Below, in pieces: positions 7,543-15,675 of a DNA stretch of 19,971 nucleotides (positions are counted from its first letter, which is position 1; every line of letters begins with the position of its first letter). Origin of the DNA: Dehalococcoidia bacterium UBA2979 (GTDB taxonomy: Bacteria; Chloroflexota; Dehalococcoidia; UBA2979). Under the pieces are notes generated by a model, which saw nothing but the letters and a program-made list of their open reading frames with translations, searched no databases and was not told where the DNA came from. Both the position numbers and the translations under genes were made by a program. Location: the NCBI GenBank assembly GCA_002348225.1, contig DEAP01000002.1, positions 18,854-38,824 on the forward strand, given 5' to 3'.

Positions 7543-9894
7543 ATGACGAATACGGTCCCTTCATCTGAACATCTAACGGTTTCAGTAACGGGAATGACCT
7601 GCGCTTCCTGTGTTAGGCGAGTCGAAACAGCACTACTGTCGACCGAGGGCGTTCTGGATGCATCTGTGAACCTCATGACGAACAATGCTCAGATCATTGT
7701 TCAGCTGGGTGATGATGATATTAATGATCGATTGTCACACGCAATCACCAAAATTGGTTATGGACTTGAATTTTCTCACGAAAACGAGGCTATGAGTTGG
7801 TGGAGCAAAGTGTTCTCTTATCAGGACCGAGAACTACGCCTGATGACTGCTCGTACGATCGTGGGTATTACGGCAGCGGTTCCGATATTGCTGTTTATGA
7901 TCAGTAACCTTTTCATGGAAGAGCCTGTATTTGCTGATCGATTCTTGTTGTCTGACTATCCTCTGAGGGAGGCAATAGCATTTGGATTAGCAACTATTTC
8001 AGTGTTCTGGGTGGCAGCTCCGATTCATAGACTGACGTTTCTGTCAGCTCGTCATCGCACGGTCGATATGAATACCCTAATTAGCCTCGGAGTAGGTATA
8101 GCCTATTTCTTTTCCAGCTCAGTATTTCTTTTTCCAGATATCTACGGTGAAACGGAAGTTAGACCGTATTTTGATGCCGTGGCATTTATCGTTGCTCTGC
8201 TACTGACTGGCCGTGTTGTGGAGGCGAGAGCTCGCAATAGGGCATCGGATTTGCTTCGCACCCTCGTGAATGAGTATCCAACTACAGCAAGAGTGCTCGA
8301 AGCAGACGGGAATGAGTATACGATTCCAGTTCAGGCTGTTGTTGAAGGCGAGATAGTACTTGTGCGGGCTGGAGAAACTATCCCTCTTGATGGTTCTGTT
8401 GTTCAAGGGGAGTCATTGGTGAACGAAGCTCTCATCACCGGGGAATCAAACCCAGCCCCTCGTACTATTGGCGATCAAGTGATTGGCGGTACTGTTAACC
8501 TCGATGGTGCACTCCAGGTTGAGGTTTCACGGGTGAGTTCAGACGGAATATATGCGAGTATCGTGCAACTCATTGACCGGGCACAAATGTCTAAGTCATC
8601 AATCCAGTTATTTGCTGATCGGGTGTCGGCTGTGTTTGTTCCGCTAGTGATATTGCTGTCATTGGCAACGTTTTTTGGTTGGTGGATTTATGGTCCGGAT
8701 CCTTCGATTCGTTATGCATTCATCGCCTCCGTTACAGTTCTCATTATTGCCTGTCCATGTGCATTGGGGCTTGCGACTCCTGCCGCACTAGCTGTAGCCA
8801 TTGGTCGCGCAGCAAAATCGGGGATACTTATTACTGATGCCTCAGTATTTCAGAAGATCACGGAAGCAGAGACGATATGTTTTGATAAAACCGGTACTTT
8901 GACCGAAGGCACTCCTTCCGTGTCAGAATTCGTGCTTGCTCAAGGAAGTCAGGCCAACGCTCAAGAGTTGTTGAGAATTATTGCTAGTGTAGAACGTGGG
9001 TCCCAGCATCCTTTTTCCTTGTCTTTCCTAGATTTAGCTAATTCGCAAAACCTCGAATTAGTCTGGCCGACTACATTCAGATATTTTCCGGGCAAAGGCA
9101 TAATGGCATCAGTTGAAACCGAAGTGTCTGAATACTTGGTGTTGGTAGGAAATATCTCCCTACTTGAAGACCATGGTGTAGAGCATTCCGTACTCGTCGA
9201 AGAGATCGAGGCGATGAGTGCAGATGGACTGGGGGTCGTTTTAGTGGCCATTGACGGCAAACTCTCCGGCGTATACGGCATAAAAAACACAGTCAAATCG
9301 GGCGCGAATAGAGTTGTCAGCGAACTAAGTAATGCTGGTTACCGGAATATTTTAGTTTCCGGTGATCGAGAAGAAATAACTCGACCTTTTGGCCTCAGTT
9401 TGGGTATTTCTGAGATCCATTCATCAATGATGCCAGATGATAAAGCCGCTTTAGTCCGTGAACTGCAGATAGAGGCCGCTGGATCTGTGGTGATGATCGG
9501 GGATGGTATGAATGATGCTCCTGCTCTAGCTCAAGCTGACGTTGGGATCGCTGTCGTACAGGCTTCTGCACTGGCTCAGAGCTCCGCCACAGTCAATTTG
9601 CTGAACTCTGACCTTTCGCAAGTAAACGATCTGTTCCGCTTGTCTAAACGCGTGGTGAAGGTAACCAAGCAAAATGTCCTTTGGGCTTTCTTGTATAACA
9701 TCGTGCTGTTACCTGTAGCAGCGGGAGCCGGATATCTGATTTATTTATTAGTCGGCAGTGGAAATAGTGGATCACCGATACCGTGGCTATTTTCTGAGAC
9801 TTGGCTTCTCAACCCAACTGCGGCGGCCGCTGCGATGGCATCATCTTCAGTGTCAGTAGTAGTAAACAGTCTCCGAATCCAAGGGTTTAAGTAG
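7543..9894 (+). CDS. copA: Copper-exporting P1B-1-type ATPase
   Basis: 783 residues, the standard CopA length. One N-terminal HMA domain carries GMTCASC (17-23). Membrane helices follow from about residue 100. Catalytic motifs in order are TGES (299-302, actuator), CPC (404-406) in the metal-translocating helix, DKTGT with phospho-acceptor Asp448, SQHPF (His489-Pro490, nucleotide-binding HP), and GDGMNDAP (653-660). The last two helices have YN (WAFLYNIVLLP) and MASSS (AAAMASSSVSV), the ligand set of subgroup P1B-1, which exports Cu(I) or Ag(I) from the cytoplasm. A frame opens at GTG 7477, but that would overlap the upstream gene by 49 nt and add a non-family leader. ATG 7543, 17 nt after the upstream stop, is preferred, although its Shine-Dalgarno is weak and coupling is likely. 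No CueR or CsoR regulator is in the window. Confidence 0.96.
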   Translation: MTNTVPSSEHLTVSVTGMTCASCVRRVETALLSTEGVLDASVNLMTNNAQIIVQLGDDDINDRLSHAITKIGYGLEFSHENEAMSWWSKVFSYQDRELRLMTARTIVGITAAVPILLFMISNLFMEEPVFADRFLLSDYPLREAIAFGLATISVFWVAAPIHRLTFLSARHRTVDMNTLISLGVGIAYFFSSSVFLFPDIYGETEVRPYFDAVAFIVALLLTGRVVEARARNRASDLLRTLVNEYPTTARVLEADGNEYTIPVQAVVEGEIVLVRAGETIPLDGSVVQGESLVNEALITGESNPAPRTIGDQVIGGTVNLDGALQVEVSRVSSDGIYASIVQLIDRAQMSKSSIQLFADRVSAVFVPLVILLSLATFFGWWIYGPDPSIRYAFIASVTVLIIACPCALGLATPAALAVAIGRAAKSGILITDASVFQKITEAETICFDKTGTLTEGTPSVSEFVLAQGSQANAQELLRIIASVERGSQHPFSLSFLDLANSQNLELVWPTTFRYFPGKGIMASVETEVSEYLVLVGNISLLEDHGVEHSVLVEEIEAMSADGLGVVLVAIDGKLSGVYGIKNTVKSGANRVVSELSNAGYRNILVSGDREEITRPFGLSLGISEIHSSMMPDDKAALVRELQIEAAGSVVMIGDGMNDAPALAQADVGIAVVQASALAQSSATVNLLNSDLSQVNDLFRLSKRVVKVTKQNVLWAFLYNIVLLPVAAGAGYLIYLLVGSGNSGSPIPWLFSETWLLNPTAAAAAMASSSVSVVVNSLRIQGFK

Positions 9895-9956
9895 CAGTTA
9901 AATTATCTCGGCTACACTAAGGGCAACTGAAATGACATGTAAACTGGGGGATTCCA

Positions 9957-11138
9957 ATGGATTTTGAATTTACAGATGAACAAAAATCATTCAGATCAGA
10001 TGTCCATAAATTCATAAACGAGCAGTGGACCCGAGGGGCATTGGAGGGGGATACTACGCGTTGGCAGGCTGCACGGGAATACGAGGGATCACTGGCGGAT
10101 GGTGGCTGGCTTACGATGTCTTGGCCAGAAGCATATGGCGGCGGCGGCGCTACGTACTGGGAACAGATGATTTTTAATGAGGAATCAGCCATGGCGAATG
10201 CTCCATCGGGAGGTCAGGGAGCTGATCGGGTCGGTCCAGTGCTAATTATTCATGGGACCCAAGAACAAAAAGAGGAACATCTTCCATCGATTGCTCAAGG
10301 TAAAGTGATGTGGTGCCAAGGTTATTCCGAGCCTGGATCAGGGTCTGATTTAGCATCACTTCAGACTCGCGCGATCCGAGATGGTGATGATTTCATTATT
10401 AATGGTCAGAAGATATGGACCTCTGGGGCAGTCGAGGCCGATTGGATTCATATACTGACACGAACTGATGGAGAGGCGCCGAAGCATCGAGGTATTTCAT
10501 ACTTTATGCTGAAGCTGGATACACCAGGTATAACGATCCGACCGATCGCACAATTGCATGATGACGGTGCGGCAGATGGTCATGGTTTCAATGAAACATT
10601 TTTCGAAGATGTGCGGGTTCCTGCCTCAAATATGATCGGTGAGGAAAATCGTGGCTGGTATGTGGCGGCCACTGCGTTAGATTTCGAACGGAGTGGTATC
10701 CACCGGATGGCGGGAGCTGTATCCCCGTACAATCGTCTCTTGGAATTTTCTTCGCAGCCTGGTTCACGAGGTTCAACTCAAACAATCGCGGATCATGGAC
10801 CTTCAAGAGACGCACTGGCACAGACGCGAATAGAGATTGAAGTAGCAAAATATCTTGGTTATAGAGTGACCTGGATGCAGGCATCTAATTTGGTCCCGAA
10901 TCAAGAGTCATCAATGTCGAAGATGTTTGGATCAGAACTACAGCAGCGAACTGCAAAACGGGGAATAAATATGCTCGGCTTGTATGGTGGACTGCGGCCT
11001 AGCGATCCTCGAGCCCCTCTAGCAGGTGAATTCTGCCGATACTATATGACTTCTGTTTCGCTCACTATTGCGGCTGGAACAAGCGAAATCCAACGTAATA
11101 TTATTGCCACGCGGGGATTAAATTTGCCCCGTGGCTGA
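9957..11138 (+). CDS. Acyl-CoA dehydrogenase, IVD/LCAD-type active site
   Basis: 393 residues with the full acyl-CoA dehydrogenase (ACAD) fold: N-terminal helices (FEFTDEQKSFRSDVHKFI), the FAD/substrate segment WCQGYSEPGSGSDLASLQT (about 119-137), NGQKIWTSGA (150-158) and C-terminal GTSEIQRNIIATRGL (374-388). It introduces an alpha,beta double bond into an acyl-CoA and passes electrons to ETF. The usual MCAD catalytic Glu just before GTS is replaced by Ala372-Ala373, but Glu244 in ALDFERSG matches the alternative base of isovaleryl-CoA and long-chain dehydrogenases, so the enzyme is probably active. GGGGGA lies about 5 nt before ATG 9957. It follows the copper ATPase by 62 nt, probably an independent unit, and precedes the DUF1800 cluster by 104 nt. 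Confidence 0.94.
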   Translation: MDFEFTDEQKSFRSDVHKFINEQWTRGALEGDTTRWQAAREYEGSLADGGWLTMSWPEAYGGGGATYWEQMIFNEESAMANAPSGGQGADRVGPVLIIHGTQEQKEEHLPSIAQGKVMWCQGYSEPGSGSDLASLQTRAIRDGDDFIINGQKIWTSGAVEADWIHILTRTDGEAPKHRGISYFMLKLDTPGITIRPIAQLHDDGAADGHGFNETFFEDVRVPASNMIGEENRGWYVAATALDFERSGIHRMAGAVSPYNRLLEFSSQPGSRGSTQTIADHGPSRDALAQTRIEIEVAKYLGYRVTWMQASNLVPNQESSMSKMFGSELQQRTAKRGINMLGLYGGLRPSDPRAPLAGEFCRYYMTSVSLTIAAGTSEIQRNIIATRGLNLPRG

Positions 11139-11152
11139 TAGCAAATTGGCAG

Positions 11153-11219
11153 TTACAAGTCCTCGATTCTGTGCTATAAATCACTTACAAGAAAAGGAAA
11201 ATAGAGTTACTTTTGTAAC
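11153..11219 (+). promoter_or_regulatory. Candidate promoter and leader palindrome ahead of the DUF1800 cluster
   Basis: The 104-bp gap holds TATAAA (11175-11180), five of six to a -10 box, with a weak -35, TTACAA (11153-11158), 16 bp upstream. A perfect inverted repeat GTTAC-TTTT-GTAAC lies at 11206-11219, between the presumed start site and the ribosome binding site AGGAGAGG of the DUF1800 gene. It could be an operator or a leader hairpin. This is by-eye evidence only. Confidence 0.3.
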
Positions 11220-11242
11220 ATAAAGGTAGTAGGAGAGGCACT

Positions 11243-12664
11243 ATGACTACTCAAGTTTCTGTCGATGCGGACGAGAAGCTGGCACTTATTGCGCATCTTA
11301 TGCGTCGTGTGGGTGTCGGTGCACGGCAAGACAGACTGGAATCTTTAGCGACAGAATCGTACGAAGATTTGGTGGAAAGGCTGTTGACCCCTAGCGACTA
11401 TTCCGACCCAGACGTTGATCTTTTAGATCGCTATTTGCCTCAGTCCTCCAGTCCAGATAGTTATCAAACTTGGGCCTGTAGATGGATGTACAACCTCGCC
11501 GAAAGTGACCGGCCGCTGCGTGAAAAAATGGCTTTGTTTTGGCATCATGTGTTTGCGACTGCCTGGTACAAGGCAGAAAATGGTCCAGCGATAGTCAAGC
11601 AGATCGAGACTTTCAAGCAAAACGGACTAGGGAAACTTCGCGATATCTTGCTCGATCTTTCAAAAGATCCCAATATGATTTACTGGCTCGACAACTCTGA
11701 AAGCAGAGATGGCGCAGTAAACGAAAATTACGGACGTGAGTTACTTGAACTATTTTCGATGGGCATCGGAACATACACGGAAAATGATGTCAAGATGGCG
11801 GCCAGAGCTTTCACTGGTTGGACTTTCGAGCAGCCGATTCCGCTCTACCCATATGGTGGTTTTGAGTCAGGCTTTATATATCGTGCAGAGCAACACGATG
11901 AGTCCGAGAAGGAATTTTTGGGGCACAAAGGGAATTTCAACGGCGAAGATATTATAGATATCATTGTTCGGCAAGAAGACTGCGCGAGGTTCATCACGCG
12001 GCACTTGTATAATTTCTTCGTGGCTGATGAGCCACAGGTCCCGGCTTGGAGTATCACTCCTCCTCAGGATCAAGAAGCGATCGATGAACTGGTGGAAACC
12101 TTTATGGAATCAGAGGGAGATATGACCCAGGTAATGAGAACATTACTCAATGCCAATTGGTTCAAGAATGCAAGGTTTCGCAAAATAAAGAGCCCGAGTG
12201 AGTTCGTTGCTGGGGCGATTGTATTGTCAGGTACTCCTGAGGTACCGGAACCAGCGATAGCTGGTCTCAATACAGCTACTACCGTCATGGGGCAATCGCT
12301 GATGAATCCACCGACTGTCGAAGGCTGGCACACTGGCAAGGAATGGCTCGATTCAGGAACCTTGACTGAACGAGTCAATTTCGCAGTGAATCAAGTATCA
12401 GATATTGATCAACCTGGTATTCAAAGTATCATCTCTCGAATTGAGATGAGTGACGTTCGAACCCCTGGAGCACTTGTCAATAGCTGCTTAGAACTGACGG
12501 GGAATTTGTCAGTGAGTAGTGATACACATGAAGCGCTTCTCGAATTAGCGACTCAGATTGGCACACTTACGTTCGACGATGATGATGCCAGAAAAGAAAG
12601 CTCGGAAAAGATCAGTCGCCTATTACAGCTAATTGTTTCGGCGCCAGAATACCAATTCGCGTAA
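11243..12664 (+). CDS. DUF1800 family protein
   Basis: 473 residues matching DUF1800 throughout: N-terminal ALIAHLMRRVGVGARQD (a degenerate form of the family's 'LLxRxxFG' start), REKMALFWHHVFAT (93-106), NENYGRELLELFSMG (160-174), MAARAFTGWT (185-194), DIIVRQEDCARFITRHLYNFF and MNPPTVEGWHTGKEW. The family is almost always encoded next to DUF1501, as here. Its biochemical role is unknown to me. Many family members carry an export signal; none is visible at this N-terminus. ATG 11243 follows AGGAGAGG closely. It is the first gene of a plus-strand cluster with DUF1501 (38 nt downstream), NHL, MNT-like and HEPN genes. Confidence 0.93.
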   Translation: MTTQVSVDADEKLALIAHLMRRVGVGARQDRLESLATESYEDLVERLLTPSDYSDPDVDLLDRYLPQSSSPDSYQTWACRWMYNLAESDRPLREKMALFWHHVFATAWYKAENGPAIVKQIETFKQNGLGKLRDILLDLSKDPNMIYWLDNSESRDGAVNENYGRELLELFSMGIGTYTENDVKMAARAFTGWTFEQPIPLYPYGGFESGFIYRAEQHDESEKEFLGHKGNFNGEDIIDIIVRQEDCARFITRHLYNFFVADEPQVPAWSITPPQDQEAIDELVETFMESEGDMTQVMRTLLNANWFKNARFRKIKSPSEFVAGAIVLSGTPEVPEPAIAGLNTATTVMGQSLMNPPTVEGWHTGKEWLDSGTLTERVNFAVNQVSDIDQPGIQSIISRIEMSDVRTPGALVNSCLELTGNLSVSSDTHEALLELATQIGTLTFDDDDARKESSEKISRLLQLIVSAPEYQFA

Positions 12665-12702
12665 TTTCAGGAAGTGTGTAAGAACCTAGTAGGAGTGTAT
12701 AT

Positions 12703-13848
12703 ATGACCACGAAAGCAAAAGATCCTGTCCTCGTAGTTGTCCAGCTGACTGGAGGACTAGATTTCATGAACACCCTCATCCCTTATCAGGATGGTCGGTT
12801 GTATGACTGGAGACCTACCGTTTCGGTACCTGCCGAGACAACCATTAAGATAGATGATCAACTGGCTTGGCACCCATCGGCGAGAGGATTGTCTGAGCTA
12901 TATGATGCCGGGAATGTTGCAGTCATTCAAGGAATTGGATATGAAAATGCGAGTCGGTCGCATTTCAGGGCCATGGATATCATGCATACCTGTGAACCTG
13001 AGAAGGTTGCTACAGAGGGCTGGCTGGGTAAGGTAACCAGAGAGTTCGATCCTAATTCAGAGAATCCATTGACTGCGGTGTCATTTGGTCGTGGCTTGCC
13101 GAGAGCACTAGCGGCCCCAGGTGTGACAGCTACATCAGTTGGTAATCTCGATGAGTTTGGTCTTATGACCAAGGTTGAACGTGAAGAAGAGCGAGCTGCA
13201 AATCTTGATATTTTCAAGAGAATGTATAGTCCGGCGGTAGGCAATGGACTCGTAAATGATTATCTAGCTCAGACAGGGAGAGAGATACTCAAGGGAGCAG
13301 ATATGCTCGCTGACGTACCGTCCCAATATACGAGCACGGTCGAGTATGCAAAGAATCCAATCGCGCAGGCACTGCGAGATGTTGTCCGAGTACACACGGC
13401 TGGTTTAGGGACGAGAGTTTTTTATACGCAGCATGGTGGGTATGATTACCATTCTCTGGAAAATGAGAATCATCCCCGGCTCCTGAGTGAGCTTACCGAA
13501 GCTCTTTCTGATTTTATGACGGATTTGCGAAATCACAATGCTTCGGACGAGGTAACTGTTTTAGTGTTCACTGAGTTTGGACGACGGGTTCTCGATAATG
13601 GTTCTGGAACTGATCACGGAACCGGCGGTGGGGCATACATCATTGGCGATCATGTCTCAGGTGGACTGTATGCAGAATATCCATCAATAGACCCTAAGGA
13701 TTGGATATACGGTGAGGATTTGCGTCATACGATCGATTATCGGTCAATCTATAGCAGCATTCTAGAGCAGTGGCTGGGACTCGATGCTGTACCGATTGTC
13801 GGTGGTACCTATGAGCAAATTAACCCGTACGCAAAAACATTGATTTAG
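12703..13848 (+). CDS. DUF1501 family protein (alkaline-phosphatase-like superfamily)
   Basis: 381 residues. The start VLVVVQLTGGLDFMNTLIPY (9-28) is the DUF1501 equivalent of 'LxGGxDxLNTVVPY'. Further markers are SRSHFRAMDIMHT (84-96), FYTQHGGYDYH, FTEFGRRV (289-296) and GSGTDHGTGGG (300-310; Asp304 and His305 suit metal ligands of an alkaline-phosphatase-like core). Many family members start with a Tat signal; this protein starts almost directly at the first strand with no twin Arg and no hydrophobic segment, so it is probably cytoplasmic. ATG 12703 follows TAGGAGTG. It is the usual partner of the upstream DUF1800 protein. The enzymatic activity is unknown; hydrolase is only a fold-level guess. 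Confidence 0.93.
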   Translation: MTTKAKDPVLVVVQLTGGLDFMNTLIPYQDGRLYDWRPTVSVPAETTIKIDDQLAWHPSARGLSELYDAGNVAVIQGIGYENASRSHFRAMDIMHTCEPEKVATEGWLGKVTREFDPNSENPLTAVSFGRGLPRALAAPGVTATSVGNLDEFGLMTKVEREEERAANLDIFKRMYSPAVGNGLVNDYLAQTGREILKGADMLADVPSQYTSTVEYAKNPIAQALRDVVRVHTAGLGTRVFYTQHGGYDYHSLENENHPRLLSELTEALSDFMTDLRNHNASDEVTVLVFTEFGRRVLDNGSGTDHGTGGGAYIIGDHVSGGLYAEYPSIDPKDWIYGEDLRHTIDYRSIYSSILEQWLGLDAVPIVGGTYEQINPYAKTLI

Positions 13849-13869
13849 ATCTCACGAAGGGGGCTGATA

Positions 13870-14883
13870 ATGACTACTGAAACAGCTGCAGGTTCAGATT
13901 ATGAAGTTTTACTTCGGGCAGGTTTCCCTTATGAGAAGACCCTCGGAATGAGACGTATCACTTGGTATCCGATCGATATCGAAGTCGGACCGGAAAATGA
14001 AGTTCATTGTTTAGGTAGATTCGATGTTGGCGGAAGTATACGGACGGTTAGTTGGGCTGATAAAGATCTAGGCGGCATCGGGGGCGGTTGGACTTGGCCT
14101 TCAGGCATGGCACAAGACCAAGATGGCCGACTTTTCATATCTGATGAAGGCGCTCACAACATCACGATCCTTAGAACTGACGGTGAAGAAGTCGCTCGTT
14201 GGGGGGAATATGGTACTGATGAGGGGCAACTAAATAAACCATCGCATATGGTGTTCGATCGAAATGGCGATTTACTCATATCCGACACACAAAATCATCG
14301 TATCCAAAAATTTTCGGCAGATGGGAAATTCATCTCCACTTTTGGATCCTTCGGGTCCGAGGTTGGCCAATTCAATATGCCTTGGGGTGTGGCCGTCGCT
14401 CCAGGTGGAGAAATAGTTGTTTCTGATTGGAGAAATGATCGCTTCCAAGTATTTTCGGAGACTGGCAAGCCAATCGATACATTTGGATCTTCCGGTAGTG
14501 AGCGTGGAGAATTATCTCGACCAGCAGGTATCGCGGTCGATGAGGATGGTGATATTTATATAGCTGATCGTGGGAACGATCGAGTATGTCTGTTTGACAG
14601 AAATGGCCGTTACGTAGAGCAGTTCATTGGTGATTCTACCCTTGGCGAGATGGGCCGGATATATATTCTAACGAACCTGAAAGTACTACGTCTCAGGGAT
14701 ATGGCTCATCTTGAACCGATCAAACGCTTCAAATCCCCAAGTTCTGTACGCGCCAAGGATGGCCGTTTATTCGTGGGAGATTACGGATGTCATCGAGTGC
14801 AAGTTTATAAAAAAGAAGCATATCGCTTGTCGGCGGACGAGGTAATGGATAAGCCTGTAGTCCCCAACCTTTTCACGGTATAA
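13870..14883 (+). CDS. NHL-repeat beta-propeller protein
   Basis: 337 residues with at least five NHL-type blades at about 75-105, 121-152, 169-199, 216-247 and 289-315. Examples are GDLLISDTQNHRIQKF, GEIVVSDWRNDRFQVF and GDIYIADRGNDRVCLF, linked by spacers of the form FGSxGSExGxxxxP. The blade around 255-285 is degenerate (GRIYILTNLKVLRLRD). NHL propellers bind proteins, peptides, RNA or, as in peptidylglycine lyases, small substrates. No catalytic set is evident and there is no signal peptide, suggesting a cytoplasmic scaffold or binding role. AAGGGGG precedes ATG 13870, 21 nt after the DUF1501 stop, so it is very probably co-transcribed. What the propeller binds cannot be read from the sequence. 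Confidence 0.92.
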   Translation: MTTETAAGSDYEVLLRAGFPYEKTLGMRRITWYPIDIEVGPENEVHCLGRFDVGGSIRTVSWADKDLGGIGGGWTWPSGMAQDQDGRLFISDEGAHNITILRTDGEEVARWGEYGTDEGQLNKPSHMVFDRNGDLLISDTQNHRIQKFSADGKFISTFGSFGSEVGQFNMPWGVAVAPGGEIVVSDWRNDRFQVFSETGKPIDTFGSSGSERGELSRPAGIAVDEDGDIYIADRGNDRVCLFDRNGRYVEQFIGDSTLGEMGRIYILTNLKVLRLRDMAHLEPIKRFKSPSSVRAKDGRLFVGDYGCHRVQVYKKEAYRLSADEVMDKPVVPNLFTV

Positions 14884-14893
14884 TCCCTTGCCA

Positions 14894-15226
14894 ATGATGG
14901 TGGGCTTTGCCCAGCAAAGAGAACATTTGTTACAGGAAGAGTTGCAAAGGCTCGTAGTTGAGTTTCCGTCACTCGGGATTTTGAAAGTCTGGGTGGCAGG
15001 AGAATTTGCTAGTGGCAATGTTACTCATATAACGCCACTTGAATTCCTTGTTATTCAGGACACGTCGGAGCCCTACCATCGCCGAGCTGATTTTTTTACA
15101 GACCATTTACGACCTCGTGTCGAGACCTATTTTCATGTTTTTACTCCTGGTGAATTTGACGAGTACGAGGATATTGATCCGTTTGTTCGTACTACCACCG
15201 AACAATCAGAGCCCATTTTTGGATAG
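14894..15226 (+). CDS. MNT-type nucleotidyltransferase-like protein with a destroyed active site
   Basis: 110 residues from ATG 14894 (TTG 14888 and ATG 14897 are possible; no clear Shine-Dalgarno, so coupling to the NHL stop at 14883 is likely). The overall pattern is that of small Chloroflexota minimal nucleotidyltransferases paired with HEPN proteins: a helix, the strand-turn 'GSxxRG...SDxDLLVV', then FTDHLRPRVETYFHVFTPGEF and DPFVRTTTEQSEPIF. The nucleotide-transfer signature is eroded, however. The segment reads VAGEFASGNVTHITPLEFLV, so GS has become GE, RG has become SG, and the metal-binding SDxD has become TPLE. It is probably catalytically dead but may still bind the HEPN partner encoded 10 nt downstream. 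It is intact in frame, so it is not an obvious pseudogene. Confidence 0.75.
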   Translation: MMVGFAQQREHLLQEELQRLVVEFPSLGILKVWVAGEFASGNVTHITPLEFLVIQDTSEPYHRRADFFTDHLRPRVETYFHVFTPGEFDEYEDIDPFVRTTTEQSEPIFG

Positions 15227-15236
15227 GAAGTGAAAT

Positions 15237-15674
15237 ATGACTTCATTGGAGGAGAGTAGTTCCGACAAAGGGCAACGTACTCAATCAGCCCGATGGCTTA
15301 GCCAGTCAAAACACGACCTTCGCGCTGCAAGGATAAATAGCGATTCTGGTCTTTATGCTTGGGCTTGTTTCATGTCACATCAGGCGGCTGAAAAAGCAGT
15401 TAGTGCCTACCTGTATGCCAGGGGTGCTGAGTTAATTTGGGGACACGGTATTGCTGACTTATGTGAGGATGCAATGGCGTTTGAACCATCATTTGATCTA
15501 GTCAAATCAAGTGCGATTCAACTCGACAAATATTTCTTTGGGTCTCGTTACCCCACGACTATTCCGTCGGGAACGCCTTTCGAATCATATGAGTTGGAGG
15601 ACGCGCTGCGTGCAATGGCAATTGCTGAGGAAACGATAAGCTTCGTAGATAGGCAGATCGAACTACTTGAGTAG
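15237..15674 (+). CDS. HEPN domain protein
   Basis: 145 residues. The HEPN four-helix core is clear: SARWLSQSKHDLRAARI (17-33), YAWACFMSHQAAEKAVSAYL (40-59), ARGAELIWGHGIADL (61-75), and the GSRYP (102-106) plus ALRAMAIAEETISFV (124-137) end typical of the COG2250 group. The RX4-6H ribonuclease motif of toxic HEPN proteins is not present: the nearest Arg-His pair is Arg62/His70, seven residues apart. With the preceding MNT-like gene it has the gene order of a HepT/MntA toxin-antitoxin pair, yet both signature motifs are missing. TAGGAAG precedes ATG 15237. Its stop is one base from the stop of the convergent acyl-CoA dehydrogenase-like gene. Fold confidence is high, function unknown. Confidence 0.87.
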   Translation: MTSLEESSSDKGQRTQSARWLSQSKHDLRAARINSDSGLYAWACFMSHQAAEKAVSAYLYARGAELIWGHGIADLCEDAMAFEPSFDLVKSSAIQLDKYFFGSRYPTTIPSGTPFESYELEDALRAMAIAEETISFVDRQIELLE

Positions 15675-15675
15675 G

